Positions 34,301 through 42,672 of a DNA stretch of 64,000 bases are shown here, piece by piece (position 1 is the stretch's first letter; the number at the start of each line of letters is the position of its first letter). The stretch spans positions 1-64,000 of the forward strand of contig SXIH01000055.1 of assembly GCA_005772895.1 (NCBI GenBank), written 5' to 3'. The notes under the pieces were generated by a model. It searched no databases. It was not told the DNA's origin and saw only the letters and a list, made by a program, of their open reading frames with translations. The position numbers and the translations under genes were made by a program. This DNA is from Bacteroidota bacterium. GTDB lineage: Bacteria > Bacteroidota > Bacteroidia > 2-12-FULL-35-15.

Positions 34301-35024
34301 TGTCCAGCATATCCAAGTCGCCTTTTCTATAGGCATCTTCAAGTACTTCCGAATAGGTTTTGTCGTTGGTAAGTTGTTTTAAACGTAAGCGCGTTTGTTC
34401 TTCTTCATCATCCCGTATTTTTTCATCTATAATTTCTTCTGAACTTTCTATGCTTGTGCGATTGGAAAATTCTTCTGTCACTTTAAAATTTTCCAAACCA
34501 AAAATTTTCTTGTTTAATTTTTTTCCTGATTGAAAAATAAAAACATCCAGATAATTGTCTTCCTCATAATCACTCTGATATTTATTATTACGATATAGTA
34601 AGTTGTTGCTGATTTTTGGAGTAAACTGTAAAAGATCTTTCAAATCTTTTTTGTTTGGAATATCTAATGCAAGCGCACCTCTGTAAAAGCCGGATGGTTT
34701 GTAAATAAATCCTGTCGTATTTTTATAGGTATTGGCATCTCTCATTTCAACGATATCATCCATCCAACCATCCATGTTTAATTCTAATGCTATGGCATCA
34801 CAACTTTTAATCGCAACAAAAAAGGAATCGGTAAGATTAAATGCTACTTTATCGCTTACGTGCATTGTTCCATACAAATAAGATGATTTTTTTAAACCGT
34901 TCCCGCTTATTTCCCACAATAAACTGGGATATTTTTTAGGCATTGCTGCTTGTGCGAAAAATGTATTTGAAGAAAAAATAAAAAGGATAAAAAGTAAAAG
35001 TGGAGTAAGCGTTTTCCTATTCAT
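31302..35024 (-). CDS. Very large exported TraB/GumN-domain protein
   Basis: The 1240-residue protein has a signal peptide (cleaved near FFAQA) and a TraB/GumN (TIKI-like) domain in the first about 310 residues: LLWEISGNGLKKSSYLYGTM with the GxxH-type motif YGTMHV, AIALELNMDGWMDD, and the second signature FTGVGAAHLPGEEGVIELLR. These two motifs carry the presumed metal-binding residues. The remaining about 900 residues are beta-rich repeats (residues 330-800) followed by a helical HEAT-like region (KLKSKEILPFLEKTYNRFSD). Most GumN proteins have only about 300 residues, so the extension is unusual. Substrate unknown; periplasmic or surface location expected. Confidence 0.82.
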   Translation of the reverse strand: MNRKTLTPLLLFILFIFSSNTFFAQAAMPKKYPSLLWEISGNGLKKSSYLYGTMHVSDKVAFNLTDSFFVAIKSCDAIALELNMDGWMDDIVEMRDANTYKNTTGFIYKPSGFYRGALALDIPNKKDLKDLLQFTPKISNNLLYRNNKYQSDYEEDNYLDVFIFQSGKKLNKKIFGLENFKVTEEFSNRTSIESSEEIIDEKIRDDEEEQTRLRLKQLTNDKTYSEVLEDAYRKGDLDMLDSLNKLSYYPFFRKYMLIERNKIMATRMDSIMKLMPLFTGVGAAHLPGEEGVIELLRKMGYTIKPIVSAKYDTKTKTVIDETRFPVHFKKEYSADSSFSVSLPGQMYEFYDKGSYKYYLTNDMSNGSYYCIQRMSHYGFLTNEKPDYILKKIDSLIFENIPGKLLNKKEIKNANGYPGIEITNKTRRGDSQRYQIFVSPSEIFIFKMSGSQEYVEKGTEAETFFSSIAFHERSTGTTNFQSSLGYSVEMPKNKFVYSNNGQTSYQQEIVTSTDKNSDKFSMVMMGSLYDFDYIEEDTFELNMLSERFCKLANYKIVSQKLSKNKNSVSLETIAKLDKQEKTFTSRMVISGPDYYMLVTNQDSSKTKTFFDSFKLTEKKSSVPYATLQDTTLFFSVSTQSKTNDYTALVLQKNKANNFRYRKKEKTTKNDEMHLPKRESIVYTSPETGEQVFVEYRKFSMFFQQESMDAFWKARIKTISEESSMKASRIVKTKNEKFSEVNLLLTDTNSTRGIYVKLIQRCGSLYTIKSVVDTATGLSLYSKTFFETFVPKDTCIGLDVTSNKLDTYFFDKLYSADTSVSKQTKMAIEYVQANMLVGNIPSLIKTIENKEFNKLSTSDKKELIYAFGKLKSKEILPFLEKTYNRFSDSVELELTILKAVARLKTHESGKTFLKLLKVDLPVTSSDIAISNVFVYLYDSLETSATLFPEILKYTKYPEYKASIYKLMVKLKEEGFLKPKDYKGQLDGILMDGIYEFKKYISEKDRDREPYKYGSSTTGATKINALYEELNVRQQKVYCYAVLLAPFHKNNGTKQFFDKLLKSTNSDKFKVMVYGTLVKNNYVLADTIMNKYASSVSSRITLYQVLKDQNKLNLFDKKYGTQKELVISQLFGSNDNANKDTVVLLSKIQAEYNKTAGNVYVFKARPKDKKVWKLYCSGVHPIDESQVSLSPEFTKSNVAFENETQSQKTIDGLLQKIRIDNRKRANITDFETKEESYGYEDYF

Positions 35025-35174
35025 AAACAGTGTTTCTTAGTAGTATTATAATTAGCTACTAATTTAAATATTTAAATCCGCAAAACCCATTAATTAACAA
35101 TAATTTATATCAATTCTTAGTTCAAAAGATATTTTGAGTAATCATTGTGTGAGTTGGTTGGAGAGTGATTTGTG

Positions 35175-35210
35175 AAATCCCCCTAACCCCCTTTTCCAAA
35201 GGGGGAATGG
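35175..35210. repeat. CCCCCTAACCCCC dispersed repeat, copy 2
   Basis: The copy reads AAATCCCCCTAACCCCC then TTTTCCAAAGGGGGAATGG, a hairpin with C-rich and G-rich arms. It lies between the TraB/GumN start and the end of hrpB and is the uninterrupted form of the nested copy at 24785. Confidence 0.8.
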
Positions 35211-35265
35211 ATTCCTTTTTCGCAAATAGCATTTTTTTAATTGTCTATTGCCAACTGCCTATTGC

Positions 35266-37767
35266 CTATTTCCTTTTCTTTGGTCCACGAACGGCTTCTG
35301 CTGTAAGAGGATTTTCGGGCCAATGGTGCTTTGGATAGCGTGAGAGTAGTTCTTTGCGGACTTCAAAATAAGTTTTTTCCCAAAAACTTTTTAAATCCTG
35401 GGTTATCTGAACAGGTTTGTATCCCGGAGAAAGTAAGTGAAGCAGAATCTTGTTTTTCCCTTCATTTACAGTTGGAGTTTCAAACATGCCAAATACTTCT
35501 TGTAGTCTTACAGCCATTTCAATTTTACTTCCATCATTAAAATACTTGAGTTTGATCATGGAGCCCGTTGGGACTTCCATTTTTGAAGGAGCAAGTTTGT
35601 CCAATTTTTGAGAAAGCTCCCATGGTAAAATAGAATGCAGAATTTGAGTAAAATCTAATTTCTGCAATTCACTTAATTTATTTATTTTGATGAGATAAGG
35701 TGAAAGCCATTCTTCTAAACTTTCTAAAAGATATTCGTTAGAAATGTTTGGCCAGTTATCATTTGGCCTCCATGCACGCAAACTTAAAATTCTTGCTTGA
35801 AAATCTTCTTGCGATTCATTCCAATTTAAAATTTTCAAACCGTTTTCACGAATCATTTCACAAAGAACTTGTATGCGTTGTACGTCATCAATTTTTGTAA
35901 TTGCTTTTGTTTCTAAAACAAGATTTCCAACACGTTTTTCAATTGCTCCAATCACCATTCCTCTTTCTTTGTCCCAGCTTACAGTTTGGCGTTCTTCAGC
36001 TAATTCATATAAATCGTTTGCATCAAATGCCGCAGCTAAAAATATTTTTCCTTCGTTTGTTCCTGCATCCAAATGTGCAACTGCCAACCATTCTTCTTGT
36101 GCTAAGGCATCTGTTTCATTTAACTTTACAATTCTTCCGTTTGCTAATCGATAGCGCAATGATTTATCAATACGTTTTGCAATTCTTTCAGGATAAGCTG
36201 TTGCAAGTAGTTTTCCGATGTTGAAAATATTGGGTGCAAGATTTTCAACTTCAATCTTTAAAAGTTTTCTCCATGATTGGGCTAATCGTTCTATTCTGTC
36301 CAATACTTTTCTATCAGCATTTACTCTATCTCCCAATCTGTATTTTCTTAATGTTTCTATTCTCAAAGATAAATCTGCTCCGCTTTCTTTATTTAGCGGA
36401 TCTCGTTCTTCGAGAATGGCAGCAATATCCGTTGCTAATGCAATAAATTTTTCCTTTGGTTTATTTTTCTGAAAATGTTCTGCTTCAATTAGCATGTGAG
36501 CCAAGCGTGGATGAGTTGGCATTTGCAACATTTCTTTTCCACGAGCAGTAATTTTATTATTCTGCAAAGCGCCCAATTGATTCAACAATTCTTTTGCTTG
36601 CGATACGGCTGCTTGCGGAGGAAGAGTTAACCACATTAATTCATTTATGTTTTGTATTCCCCACTGACTCAGTTCCAACATCAATGGTGCTAAATCAGCT
36701 TCTGAAATTTCCAGTTTACGATTTGGGATTAAATGTATGTGCGAACCTTCACTCCAAAGTCTGTAACAAGTTCCAGGACCCAATCTTCCAGCTCTCCCTG
36801 CTCTTTGGTCGGCTGCATCTTTTGTAACTTTTATTGTTTCTAATCTTGTTAATCCTGTTTGAATATCAAATCTTGGTGAACGGGCATAACCGCTGTCAAT
36901 CACAACAGTAATTCCTTCAATGGTTAAAGATGTTTCTGCAATAGAAGTTGCTAATACTACTTTTCGTCTTCCATTTGGATGAGGTAATATTGCTTCTTGT
37001 TGTTTTTGTTGTGATAGATCTCCGTACAAAGGTTGTACAGATATTTCAGAATTTTCTTGTTCTAAAATTTCCTGAGTTCTTAAAATTTCTCCTGCTCCCG
37101 GAAGAAATGCAAGAATATCACCTTTGTTTTCACGTAACGCTTTTTTTATGGCGTTTGCCATTCGTAAATGCAGATAGACTTTTTCATCCGTATTCAAATA
37201 TTGAACACTCACAGGATATTGTCGCCCTTCAGAAGTTAATATTGGAGCATTATTCAGAAGCGAAGATAATTTAGCGCCATCTAAGGTTGCCGACATAATT
37301 AAAATTCTCAAATCATTTCGCAATACTTGTTGCACCTGATAACACAATGCCAAAGCTAAATCTGCATTTAAACTTCTTTCATGAAATTCATCAAAAATAA
37401 TTAAGCCAACATTATCAAGAGCATTATCATTTTGCAACATGCGTGTTAAAATCCCTTCTGTTACAACTTCAATTTTTGTGTTCTTGGAAATTTTATTTTC
37501 GAAACGGATACGGTAACCAATTGTTTCTCCGACAGACTCATTTAACAAGGATGCCATACGTGTTGCTACGGAGCGGGTTGCTAATCGTCTCGGTTCCAGC
37601 ATAATTATTTTTTTTCCCTCTAACCATTTTTCATTCATTATTTCCAATGGAAGAATGGTAGATTTCCCGGCACCTGGAGGAGCCTGTAAAATAATAACAG
37701 GCTCTTTTTGGAGCTTGACTTTTAAGTCGGGGATTATTTCGTTGATGGGGAAATCGTGCTTGGCCAT
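35266..37767 (-). CDS. hrpB: ATP-dependent helicase HrpB
   Basis: The 833-residue DEAH-type helicase has Walker A at residues 29-37 (APPGAGKST), the DEAH-box variant Asp126-Glu-Phe-His129 (IIFDEFHERS), motif III SATLDG, and motif VI DQRAGRAGRLGPGTCYRLWS. The HA2 and HrpB-specific C-terminal domains follow (LSPYLIKINKLSELQKLDFT, VPTGSMIKLKYFNDGSK, KSFWEKTYFEVRKELLSRYP). HrpB length and domain order match the enterobacterial protein. RNA remodelling is assumed, since the precise role in bacteria is unsettled. It stands alone; the next gene upstream ends in its own terminator. Confidence 0.95.
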   Translation of the reverse strand: MAKHDFPINEIIPDLKVKLQKEPVIILQAPPGAGKSTILPLEIMNEKWLEGKKIIMLEPRRLATRSVATRMASLLNESVGETIGYRIRFENKISKNTKIEVVTEGILTRMLQNDNALDNVGLIIFDEFHERSLNADLALALCYQVQQVLRNDLRILIMSATLDGAKLSSLLNNAPILTSEGRQYPVSVQYLNTDEKVYLHLRMANAIKKALRENKGDILAFLPGAGEILRTQEILEQENSEISVQPLYGDLSQQKQQEAILPHPNGRRKVVLATSIAETSLTIEGITVVIDSGYARSPRFDIQTGLTRLETIKVTKDAADQRAGRAGRLGPGTCYRLWSEGSHIHLIPNRKLEISEADLAPLMLELSQWGIQNINELMWLTLPPQAAVSQAKELLNQLGALQNNKITARGKEMLQMPTHPRLAHMLIEAEHFQKNKPKEKFIALATDIAAILEERDPLNKESGADLSLRIETLRKYRLGDRVNADRKVLDRIERLAQSWRKLLKIEVENLAPNIFNIGKLLATAYPERIAKRIDKSLRYRLANGRIVKLNETDALAQEEWLAVAHLDAGTNEGKIFLAAAFDANDLYELAEERQTVSWDKERGMVIGAIEKRVGNLVLETKAITKIDDVQRIQVLCEMIRENGLKILNWNESQEDFQARILSLRAWRPNDNWPNISNEYLLESLEEWLSPYLIKINKLSELQKLDFTQILHSILPWELSQKLDKLAPSKMEVPTGSMIKLKYFNDGSKIEMAVRLQEVFGMFETPTVNEGKNKILLHLLSPGYKPVQITQDLKSFWEKTYFEVRKELLSRYPKHHWPENPLTAEAVRGPKKRK

Positions 37768-37790
37768 TTAGGTAAAAATAACAATAAAAA

Positions 37791-37816
37791 AACCGTTCAG
37801 AAATTTCTAAACGGTT
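37791..37816 (-). terminator. Intrinsic terminator
   Basis: AACCGTT (37791-37797) pairs with AACGGTT (37810-37816) with an inner GAAA/TTTC helix. On the minus strand it is followed by TTTTTTTA, 23 bp after the stop of the small gene upstream. Confidence 0.75.
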
Positions 37817-37838
37817 CAATTAAATAAATTAATATTTT

Positions 37839-38111
37839 CTATAAAAAATACTTCTCTTTCAAAAATTCGGTATAATCGCCAAGATTGGCCATAACTTGTA
37901 ATTCCTGGTAGCGTTTGTGAAATGCCATATCATCGGTTTGAGCGTTCAATACATCCAAACGGAAACGGTCGAAATTCACCAATGCCTGTTTTTCTTTTAA
38001 TGTTAATGGTTCTCCATTAAACTCTCTTTCACGTAAATCGTTGATGCTGGGAACACCACCGATGTCCTCTTTTGCAAAATACTTATTTAATAAATGTGCG
38101 CGATTTTCCAT
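37839..38111 (-). CDS. Small hypothetical protein, highly charged
   Basis: About 90 residues from the ATG at 38111 (MENRAHLLNKYFAKEDIGGV). The frame is open six codons further upstream, but this start is better placed. The protein is helical and charged, with LTLKEKQALVNFDRFRLDVL and a C-terminal YTEFLKEKYFL. It has no signal peptide, membrane segment or Cys pair. A terminator follows. I do not recognise the family; its uninterrupted frame, its own terminator and its codon use like its neighbours' make it a likely real gene. Confidence 0.6.
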   Translation of the reverse strand: MENRAHLLNKYFAKEDIGGVPSINDLREREFNGEPLTLKEKQALVNFDRFRLDVLNAQTDDMAFHKRYQELQVMANLGDYTEFLKEKYFL

Positions 38112-38220
38112 AATAGTTTTACAGTACAAGATTACGGCAAATATCTAATTTGGTTACTATTTTAAGGGGAGATGTTATAAACATTGAGTTGTTAATTGAT
38201 CGGATGGTTTTCTTTCGAAA

Positions 38221-38257
38221 AAATCCGCCTAGCCCCCTTTTACAAAGGGGGAATTGG
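38221..38257. repeat. CCCCCTAACCCCC dispersed repeat, copy 3
   Basis: The variant AAATCCGCCTAGCCCCC then TTTTACAAAGGGGGAATTGG keeps the C-rich/G-rich hairpin arms. It is followed at 38289-38314 by a short direct repeat (ACTCCCGACCCCAGACTCCCGACT is split here as ACTCCCGAC-CCCAG-ACTCCCGACT). Both lie just before the TPR-CHAT gene. Confidence 0.7.
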
Positions 38258-38331
38258 TTCGACTTAGAAAAATATGTGTAAGTTCTCCGAACTCCCGACC
38301 CCAGACTCCCGACTTTATCCCTATTTTTGCT

Positions 38332-41300
38332 ATGATGAAAAAGCACCTTCTGTTTATTTTTCTTTTTTCCATTTCCTTTGTTTCTGTTTCTCAAAACATT
38401 AGAAAACAAATTGAGGAGTTGGATACTGCATACTATCATGATGATTATGTTCTTGCTAAAAAACGTATTGCTGAAATTTTTCCTCAAATCGACAAAATAA
38501 AGAATGATACTTTATTGGTTGAGTTTTTAAATACTTGTGGTTCGGTTTATTACAGCACGAGTGATTTTACTGAAGCGGCAAATTATTTTGTAATGGCTTC
38601 TGAAAAAGCAAAAACAAGTTTAGGCGAAACCGAATATCATTATGCATTAGCAATTTTTAATCTGGCCGGATGTTATAAAGAAGAAGGAAGATATGCAGAA
38701 TCGGAACCATTATATATTAAATCACTTCCGATTTTAGCAGAGGCATTCGGACAAAGCAGTGTGCAGTATACACGTTGCTTTTATACATTGGCTTCCTTGT
38801 ATATCGATATGGCTAGATATAATGATGCGGAAGGAATGATCGCTGCAGCTGTTAATTTTTACAAAGAAATTTTAGGGAATGAAAGCCCGGATTACTTAGG
38901 TGCTTTAGGTTCCATTGCTATTGTTTATCAAGGACAAGGAAAATACGACAAGGCAGAAGAAATTATACTTGCTTTGCTGAATTATTTCAAAGCTCAGAAT
39001 AAAGACAAAGAGCAGATCAATACTTTGCAAAATAACTTAGGAGAATTGTATCGCACGATGGGCGATTACGAAAGAGCAGAGCCCGCTTTGAAAGAGGCGG
39101 TGAAAACAGCTCCAGAGAATTCTTTGGCCATTGCAACTTCTTTAAACAATTTAGCCTTGGTTCAAAAAGCAATTGGAAAATATGCAGAGGCGGAAGTCTC
39201 TTATAAAAAAGCAATTGATGCGTACAAGTTTCAAAACAAAACCAACCATCCTGATTATACCAATCCTGTAAACAACTTGGGAGAATTGTACCGCACAATG
39301 GGTAGAACGCAAGAAGCAGCAAATGCTTTTGTGGAAGTGATTGAATTGCGAAAAAAATTATTGGGAACAGATCATCCGAATTATGCCAATGCTTTGAACA
39401 ATTTGGCTTTGTTAGAATCTGAAGTGGGTTATTTTGAAGATGCCGAAAAACATTTTTTGGAATCCAAAGAGATTTATAAAAAAATTCTGGGAGAGAAACA
39501 CCGGTTTTATGCTAACTGTCTGAACAATCTTGCCTATGTGTATAAAGCAACCGGGAAATTAGAAAAAGCAAAAGAAACTTATGAAGAGTGTTTGCGGCTT
39601 GCAAAAGAATCGGTTGGAGAAAACAGTGATAAGTATGGATTGTATTTAGGTGGATTGGCGGGCACTTACCGGATGATGAAAAAATATAATGAAGCCATTC
39701 CACTGATATTAAAATCAATGGAAATTTTAAAAAACAAATTAGGAGAGAATCACTATGATTATATCAATACCGAATACAATTTAGCAGAAACGTATCGTGA
39801 AAGCGGAAATAATATCGATGCTAAAAAGCATTATTTGAATTCAATTAAAGGCTATTTGTTTCTGATTGAAAAATATTTCCCTTCCTTAGGCGAAAAAGAA
39901 AAAACAGATTTTTATTTTACTGTCAGCATTACTTTTGAAACATTCAATTCGTTTGTGATTGAGATGAAAACAGTCCCGATAGCTATCGGGATTCCAAATG
40001 AGAATCACGATGATTTGGTTGCCAGGATGTATGATAATCAAATGGTCATCAAATCGCTTTTATTAAAAGAAACAGGAAAAGTAAAAATTCAGGTAGCTCA
40101 GAGCGGAGACAAAAAATTAAAAGAAGATTACGAAGAACTATTAAAATTGCGCGAAACTATTGTTCAGCAATACCGCTTAACTGCAGAGGATTTGACAGAA
40201 ATAGGAGTTGATTTGCCGGCTATGGAAAAACAGGCGAATGAGTTGGAGCAAAAAATCACTTCTGTTTCAAACATTTCAGTAAAAAAGAAAGAAGAAGCGA
40301 AATCCTGGAAAGACATTCAGTCAAAACTTAAATCCGATGAATGTGTTGTTGAAATTGTGCGTACTGAGTTTTATACAAAAGGTAATTGGACAGATTCTGT
40401 TTATTATTCTGCTATGGTGATTGACAAAACATGTAAAGCACCCAAGTTTGTATTTATTAAAAACGGGAATGATTTAGAATCAAAAATTGCAAATGATTAC
40501 CGGACTTTAATTAAAACTAAGAAAAGTGATGAAACGTCTTATGATGCACTTTGGAAACCATTAAAGGAAGCTGTTGGAGCTGCTAAGAAAATTTATTTTT
40601 CTCCTGATGGTGTTTACCAGCAGGTAAATATGTATACCTTAAAAAATTCTCAGACAAAAAAATATTTACTGGAGGAAGCAAATATTGTTCTGTTGACGAA
40701 TTCTCAGGATTTAATAGAAACAATTTCTGCATCAGACTCTAAAACAGCAGAAATATTTTCTTATCCTGATTATGATTTTGTTGCTTCAACAGCAGAAGTA
40801 AAATCTTCAGAACCGTTATCCCGATATGGTTTTTCCAATTTAGCAGAGTTGCCGGGAACAAAAATAGAAGCAGATTCCATTACAAAAATCCTGAAATCGA
40901 AAAACTGGAAAGTGAACGAACATTTACAAGCTCAGGCAACAGAAGAAGCAATTAAAAAAATACAAAACCCTAAAATATTACACATAGCAACCCACGGATT
41001 TTTTTTACAAGACGTGGATGACAATGCAAGTGTTGTAATGGGAATGCAAGCTAAAATTGCAAAAGAAAATCCATTACTGCGCTCGGGATTAATGATGGCA
41101 GGTTCAGCTGCCATTGCACGCGATTCGATGGTTGATAATACAACAGATGATGGAATATTAACTGCCTATGAAGCTGCAAATATGAATTTAACACAAACTG
41201 ATTTGGTTGTACTTTCTGCTTGTGAAACTGGATTGGGAGAAATGAAAAACAGTCAAGGTGTTTATGGATTGCAAAGAGCATTTATGGTTGCAGGTGCAAA

Positions 41301-41493
41301 ATCAGTAATTATGAGTTTGTGGGTTGTAGACGATTTTGCAACACAGGAATTGATGAGTAATTTTTATCGCGAATGGATAAAAGATCCTTCTGCAGAAAAT
41401 CGACAAAAAGCATTTCGAGTAGCACAATTAAAATTAAAAGAAAAATTTCCAGACCCATATTATTGGGGCGCGTTTGTGATGGTGGGGAAATAG
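38332..41493 (+). CDS. Exported TPR protein with caspase-like CHAT peptidase domain
   Basis: I start at the ATG at 38332 (MMKKHLLFIFLFSISFVSVS, a signal peptide), giving about 1053 residues; 26 upstream codons are open but repeat-derived. About nine TPRs of 42 residues (Kinesin-light-chain type, NNLAYVYKATGKLEKAKETY) cover 60-520. A helical linker follows, then a CHAT domain at about 690-1053 with the catalytic dyad His888 (ILHIATHGFF) and Cys964 (VVLSACETGLGE). CHAT proteases are related to caspases and separase. A copy of CCCGATAGCTATCGGG (39975-39990) lies in frame and gives VPIAIGIP. Export with an intact dyad suggests periplasmic or surface proteolysis; the target is unknown. Confidence 0.9.
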   Translation: MMKKHLLFIFLFSISFVSVSQNIRKQIEELDTAYYHDDYVLAKKRIAEIFPQIDKIKNDTLLVEFLNTCGSVYYSTSDFTEAANYFVMASEKAKTSLGETEYHYALAIFNLAGCYKEEGRYAESEPLYIKSLPILAEAFGQSSVQYTRCFYTLASLYIDMARYNDAEGMIAAAVNFYKEILGNESPDYLGALGSIAIVYQGQGKYDKAEEIILALLNYFKAQNKDKEQINTLQNNLGELYRTMGDYERAEPALKEAVKTAPENSLAIATSLNNLALVQKAIGKYAEAEVSYKKAIDAYKFQNKTNHPDYTNPVNNLGELYRTMGRTQEAANAFVEVIELRKKLLGTDHPNYANALNNLALLESEVGYFEDAEKHFLESKEIYKKILGEKHRFYANCLNNLAYVYKATGKLEKAKETYEECLRLAKESVGENSDKYGLYLGGLAGTYRMMKKYNEAIPLILKSMEILKNKLGENHYDYINTEYNLAETYRESGNNIDAKKHYLNSIKGYLFLIEKYFPSLGEKEKTDFYFTVSITFETFNSFVIEMKTVPIAIGIPNENHDDLVARMYDNQMVIKSLLLKETGKVKIQVAQSGDKKLKEDYEELLKLRETIVQQYRLTAEDLTEIGVDLPAMEKQANELEQKITSVSNISVKKKEEAKSWKDIQSKLKSDECVVEIVRTEFYTKGNWTDSVYYSAMVIDKTCKAPKFVFIKNGNDLESKIANDYRTLIKTKKSDETSYDALWKPLKEAVGAAKKIYFSPDGVYQQVNMYTLKNSQTKKYLLEEANIVLLTNSQDLIETISASDSKTAEIFSYPDYDFVASTAEVKSSEPLSRYGFSNLAELPGTKIEADSITKILKSKNWKVNEHLQAQATEEAIKKIQNPKILHIATHGFFLQDVDDNASVVMGMQAKIAKENPLLRSGLMMAGSAAIARDSMVDNTTDDGILTAYEAANMNLTQTDLVVLSACETGLGEMKNSQGVYGLQRAFMVAGAKSVIMSLWVVDDFATQELMSNFYREWIKDPSAENRQKAFRVAQLKLKEKFPDPYYWGAFVMVGK
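39975..39990. repeat. CCCGATAGCTATCGGG palindrome inside the TPR-CHAT gene
   Basis: This perfect 16-bp palindrome with the usual flank T-CCCGAT...ATCGGG-ATT is read as Val-Pro-Ile-Ala-Ile-Gly-Ile between the TPR region and the linker. It matches the intergenic copies at 24810 and 25110. Confidence 0.85.
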
Positions 41494-41510
41494 TTATCTT
41501 TAGTGAATGG

Positions 41511-41565
41511 TTCTCGACTCCGCTCGAACTGACATTCATTTTGTCACTTCGAGCGGAGTCGAGAA
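41511..41565. terminator. Perfect 18-bp inverted repeat after the TPR-CHAT gene
   Basis: TTCTCGACTCCGCTCGAA (41511-41528) and TTCGAGCGGAGTCGAGAA (41548-41565) are perfect arms, and TGACA/TGTCA extend the stem inside. The TCGACTCCGCTC core recurs after the next gene (about 42629-42640) and inside lspA, so this is a dispersed repeat that may serve as terminator. Confidence 0.7.
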
Positions 41566-41598
41566 GCGGCAACTGTTAAATGTGCTTTTAAATAATAT

Positions 41599-41606
41599 TA
41601 TCTTTG
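41599..41606 (+). promoter_or_regulatory. -7 box of the SDR gene
   Basis: TATCTTTG fits TAnnTTTG, 19 bp before the ATG at 41626. No clear -33 TTG is seen. Confidence 0.45.
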
Positions 41607-41625
41607 AAAAAAAATAAAACAAAGT

Positions 41626-42615
41626 ATGAGTAAAGTATTTGTAACTGGTCCTGATGGAGTTTTAGGAAGTAATATTGTTCGCGAATTACTTTCAAGAAAA
41701 TATGAGGTAAGAGTTTTGGTATTTGGTCCAAGTCAGCCAATAACATTAAAAGGATTGCCGATTGAAATTGTTGAAGGGAACATTACCAACAAAGCACAAT
41801 TAATTGAACTTTCGAAAGGATGCGATTATTTTATTAATGTTGCTGCAATAACTGATATGTGGCCAACACGCGGTCAAAAGTATTTTAAAATAAATGTAGA
41901 AGGTGCTGAAAATGCTGTTGAAGCAGTGCTACAAAATAAAATAAAACGATTAGTACATGTTGGAAGCGCCAGTTCATTTGGTTATGGAACAATTGATAAT
42001 CCAGGTAATGAAACTTCGGCATACAAATCTGCAAAATATAAAGTAGATTATATCGACAGCAAAAAGCTTGGACAGGAAAAAGTACTTTCTTCAGTTAAAG
42101 AAAGAGGATTGGATGCGGTGGTTGTTTGCCCAACATTTATGATTGGTCCGTACGATTCAAAGCCTAGCTCCGGAGCAATGATAATTGCTATTGCAAAAGG
42201 TGAACTTCCTGGTTATTCTTCTGGAGGAAAAAATTGGGTATATGTAAAAGATGTAGCAGTTGGAGTTTGTAATGCATTAACAATGGGCCGTTCGGGAGAA
42301 GCATATATTTTAGGAGGAGAAAATATAACGTATGTAAATGCTGTAAAAAGAATTGCGGCTGCACTCGGACAAAAAAAACTTCCAAAATTTGTTGTCCCTA
42401 GATTTTTATTATTGACGATTGGATGGTTTGGAACTGTTGCTGCGGCTATCACAGGTAAGCCGCCAAAACTTACAATCAATCTTGCACAAATTGCTTGTGA
42501 TGGCCATTATTTTAGTCCGAAAAAAGCCATTGAAGAATTAAAAATACCTCAAACACCAATTGAAGTTGGAGTGAAAGAAGCAAAAGAATGGTTTATAGAA
42601 AATAAATATTTGTAG
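41626..42615 (+). CDS. NAD(P)-dependent SDR, epimerase/dihydroflavonol-reductase-like
   Basis: The 329-residue extended short-chain dehydrogenase has a Rossmann start MSKVFVTGPDGVLGSNIVRE, where the usual GATGFLG reads GPDGVLG, so the last loop Gly is kept. Further motifs are NVAAITDMW, FKINVEGAENAVEA and HVGSASSFGYG, with the catalytic Tyr-x-x-x-Lys in VDYIDSKKLGQE. The family reduces aldehydes/ketones or epimerises sugars and sterol-like substrates; the actual substrate is not evident. It stands alone with its own promoter, between dispersed TCGACTCCGCTC repeats. Confidence 0.88.
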   Translation: MSKVFVTGPDGVLGSNIVRELLSRKYEVRVLVFGPSQPITLKGLPIEIVEGNITNKAQLIELSKGCDYFINVAAITDMWPTRGQKYFKINVEGAENAVEAVLQNKIKRLVHVGSASSFGYGTIDNPGNETSAYKSAKYKVDYIDSKKLGQEKVLSSVKERGLDAVVVCPTFMIGPYDSKPSSGAMIIAIAKGELPGYSSGGKNWVYVKDVAVGVCNALTMGRSGEAYILGGENITYVNAVKRIAAALGQKKLPKFVVPRFLLLTIGWFGTVAAAITGKPPKLTINLAQIACDGHYFSPKKAIEELKIPQTPIEVGVKEAKEWFIENKYL

Positions 42616-42617
42616 TT

Positions 42618-42660
42618 CTCGCCCTTCGACTCCGCTCAGGGTGACAACTCGAACTGACAA
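42618..42660. repeat. TCGACTCCGCTC hairpin repeat after the SDR gene
   Basis: CCCTTCGACTCCGCTCAGGG forms a CCCT/AGGG hairpin followed by TGACA. It belongs to the family at 41511 and 55476 and probably terminates the SDR gene and the convergent T9SS gene. Confidence 0.65.
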
Positions 42661-42672
42661 TAAAATCAGCTC

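Noticed and set aside
35873-36472. Several plus-strand frames opposite hrpB
   Set aside because: hrpB is intact with all motifs; the opposite frames are short, overlap each other and lack any family feature.
38119-38487. 122-codon minus-strand frame crossing the TPR-CHAT start
   Set aside because: It translates the C-rich dispersed repeat and the antisense of the signal peptide, so it is unlikely to be a gene.
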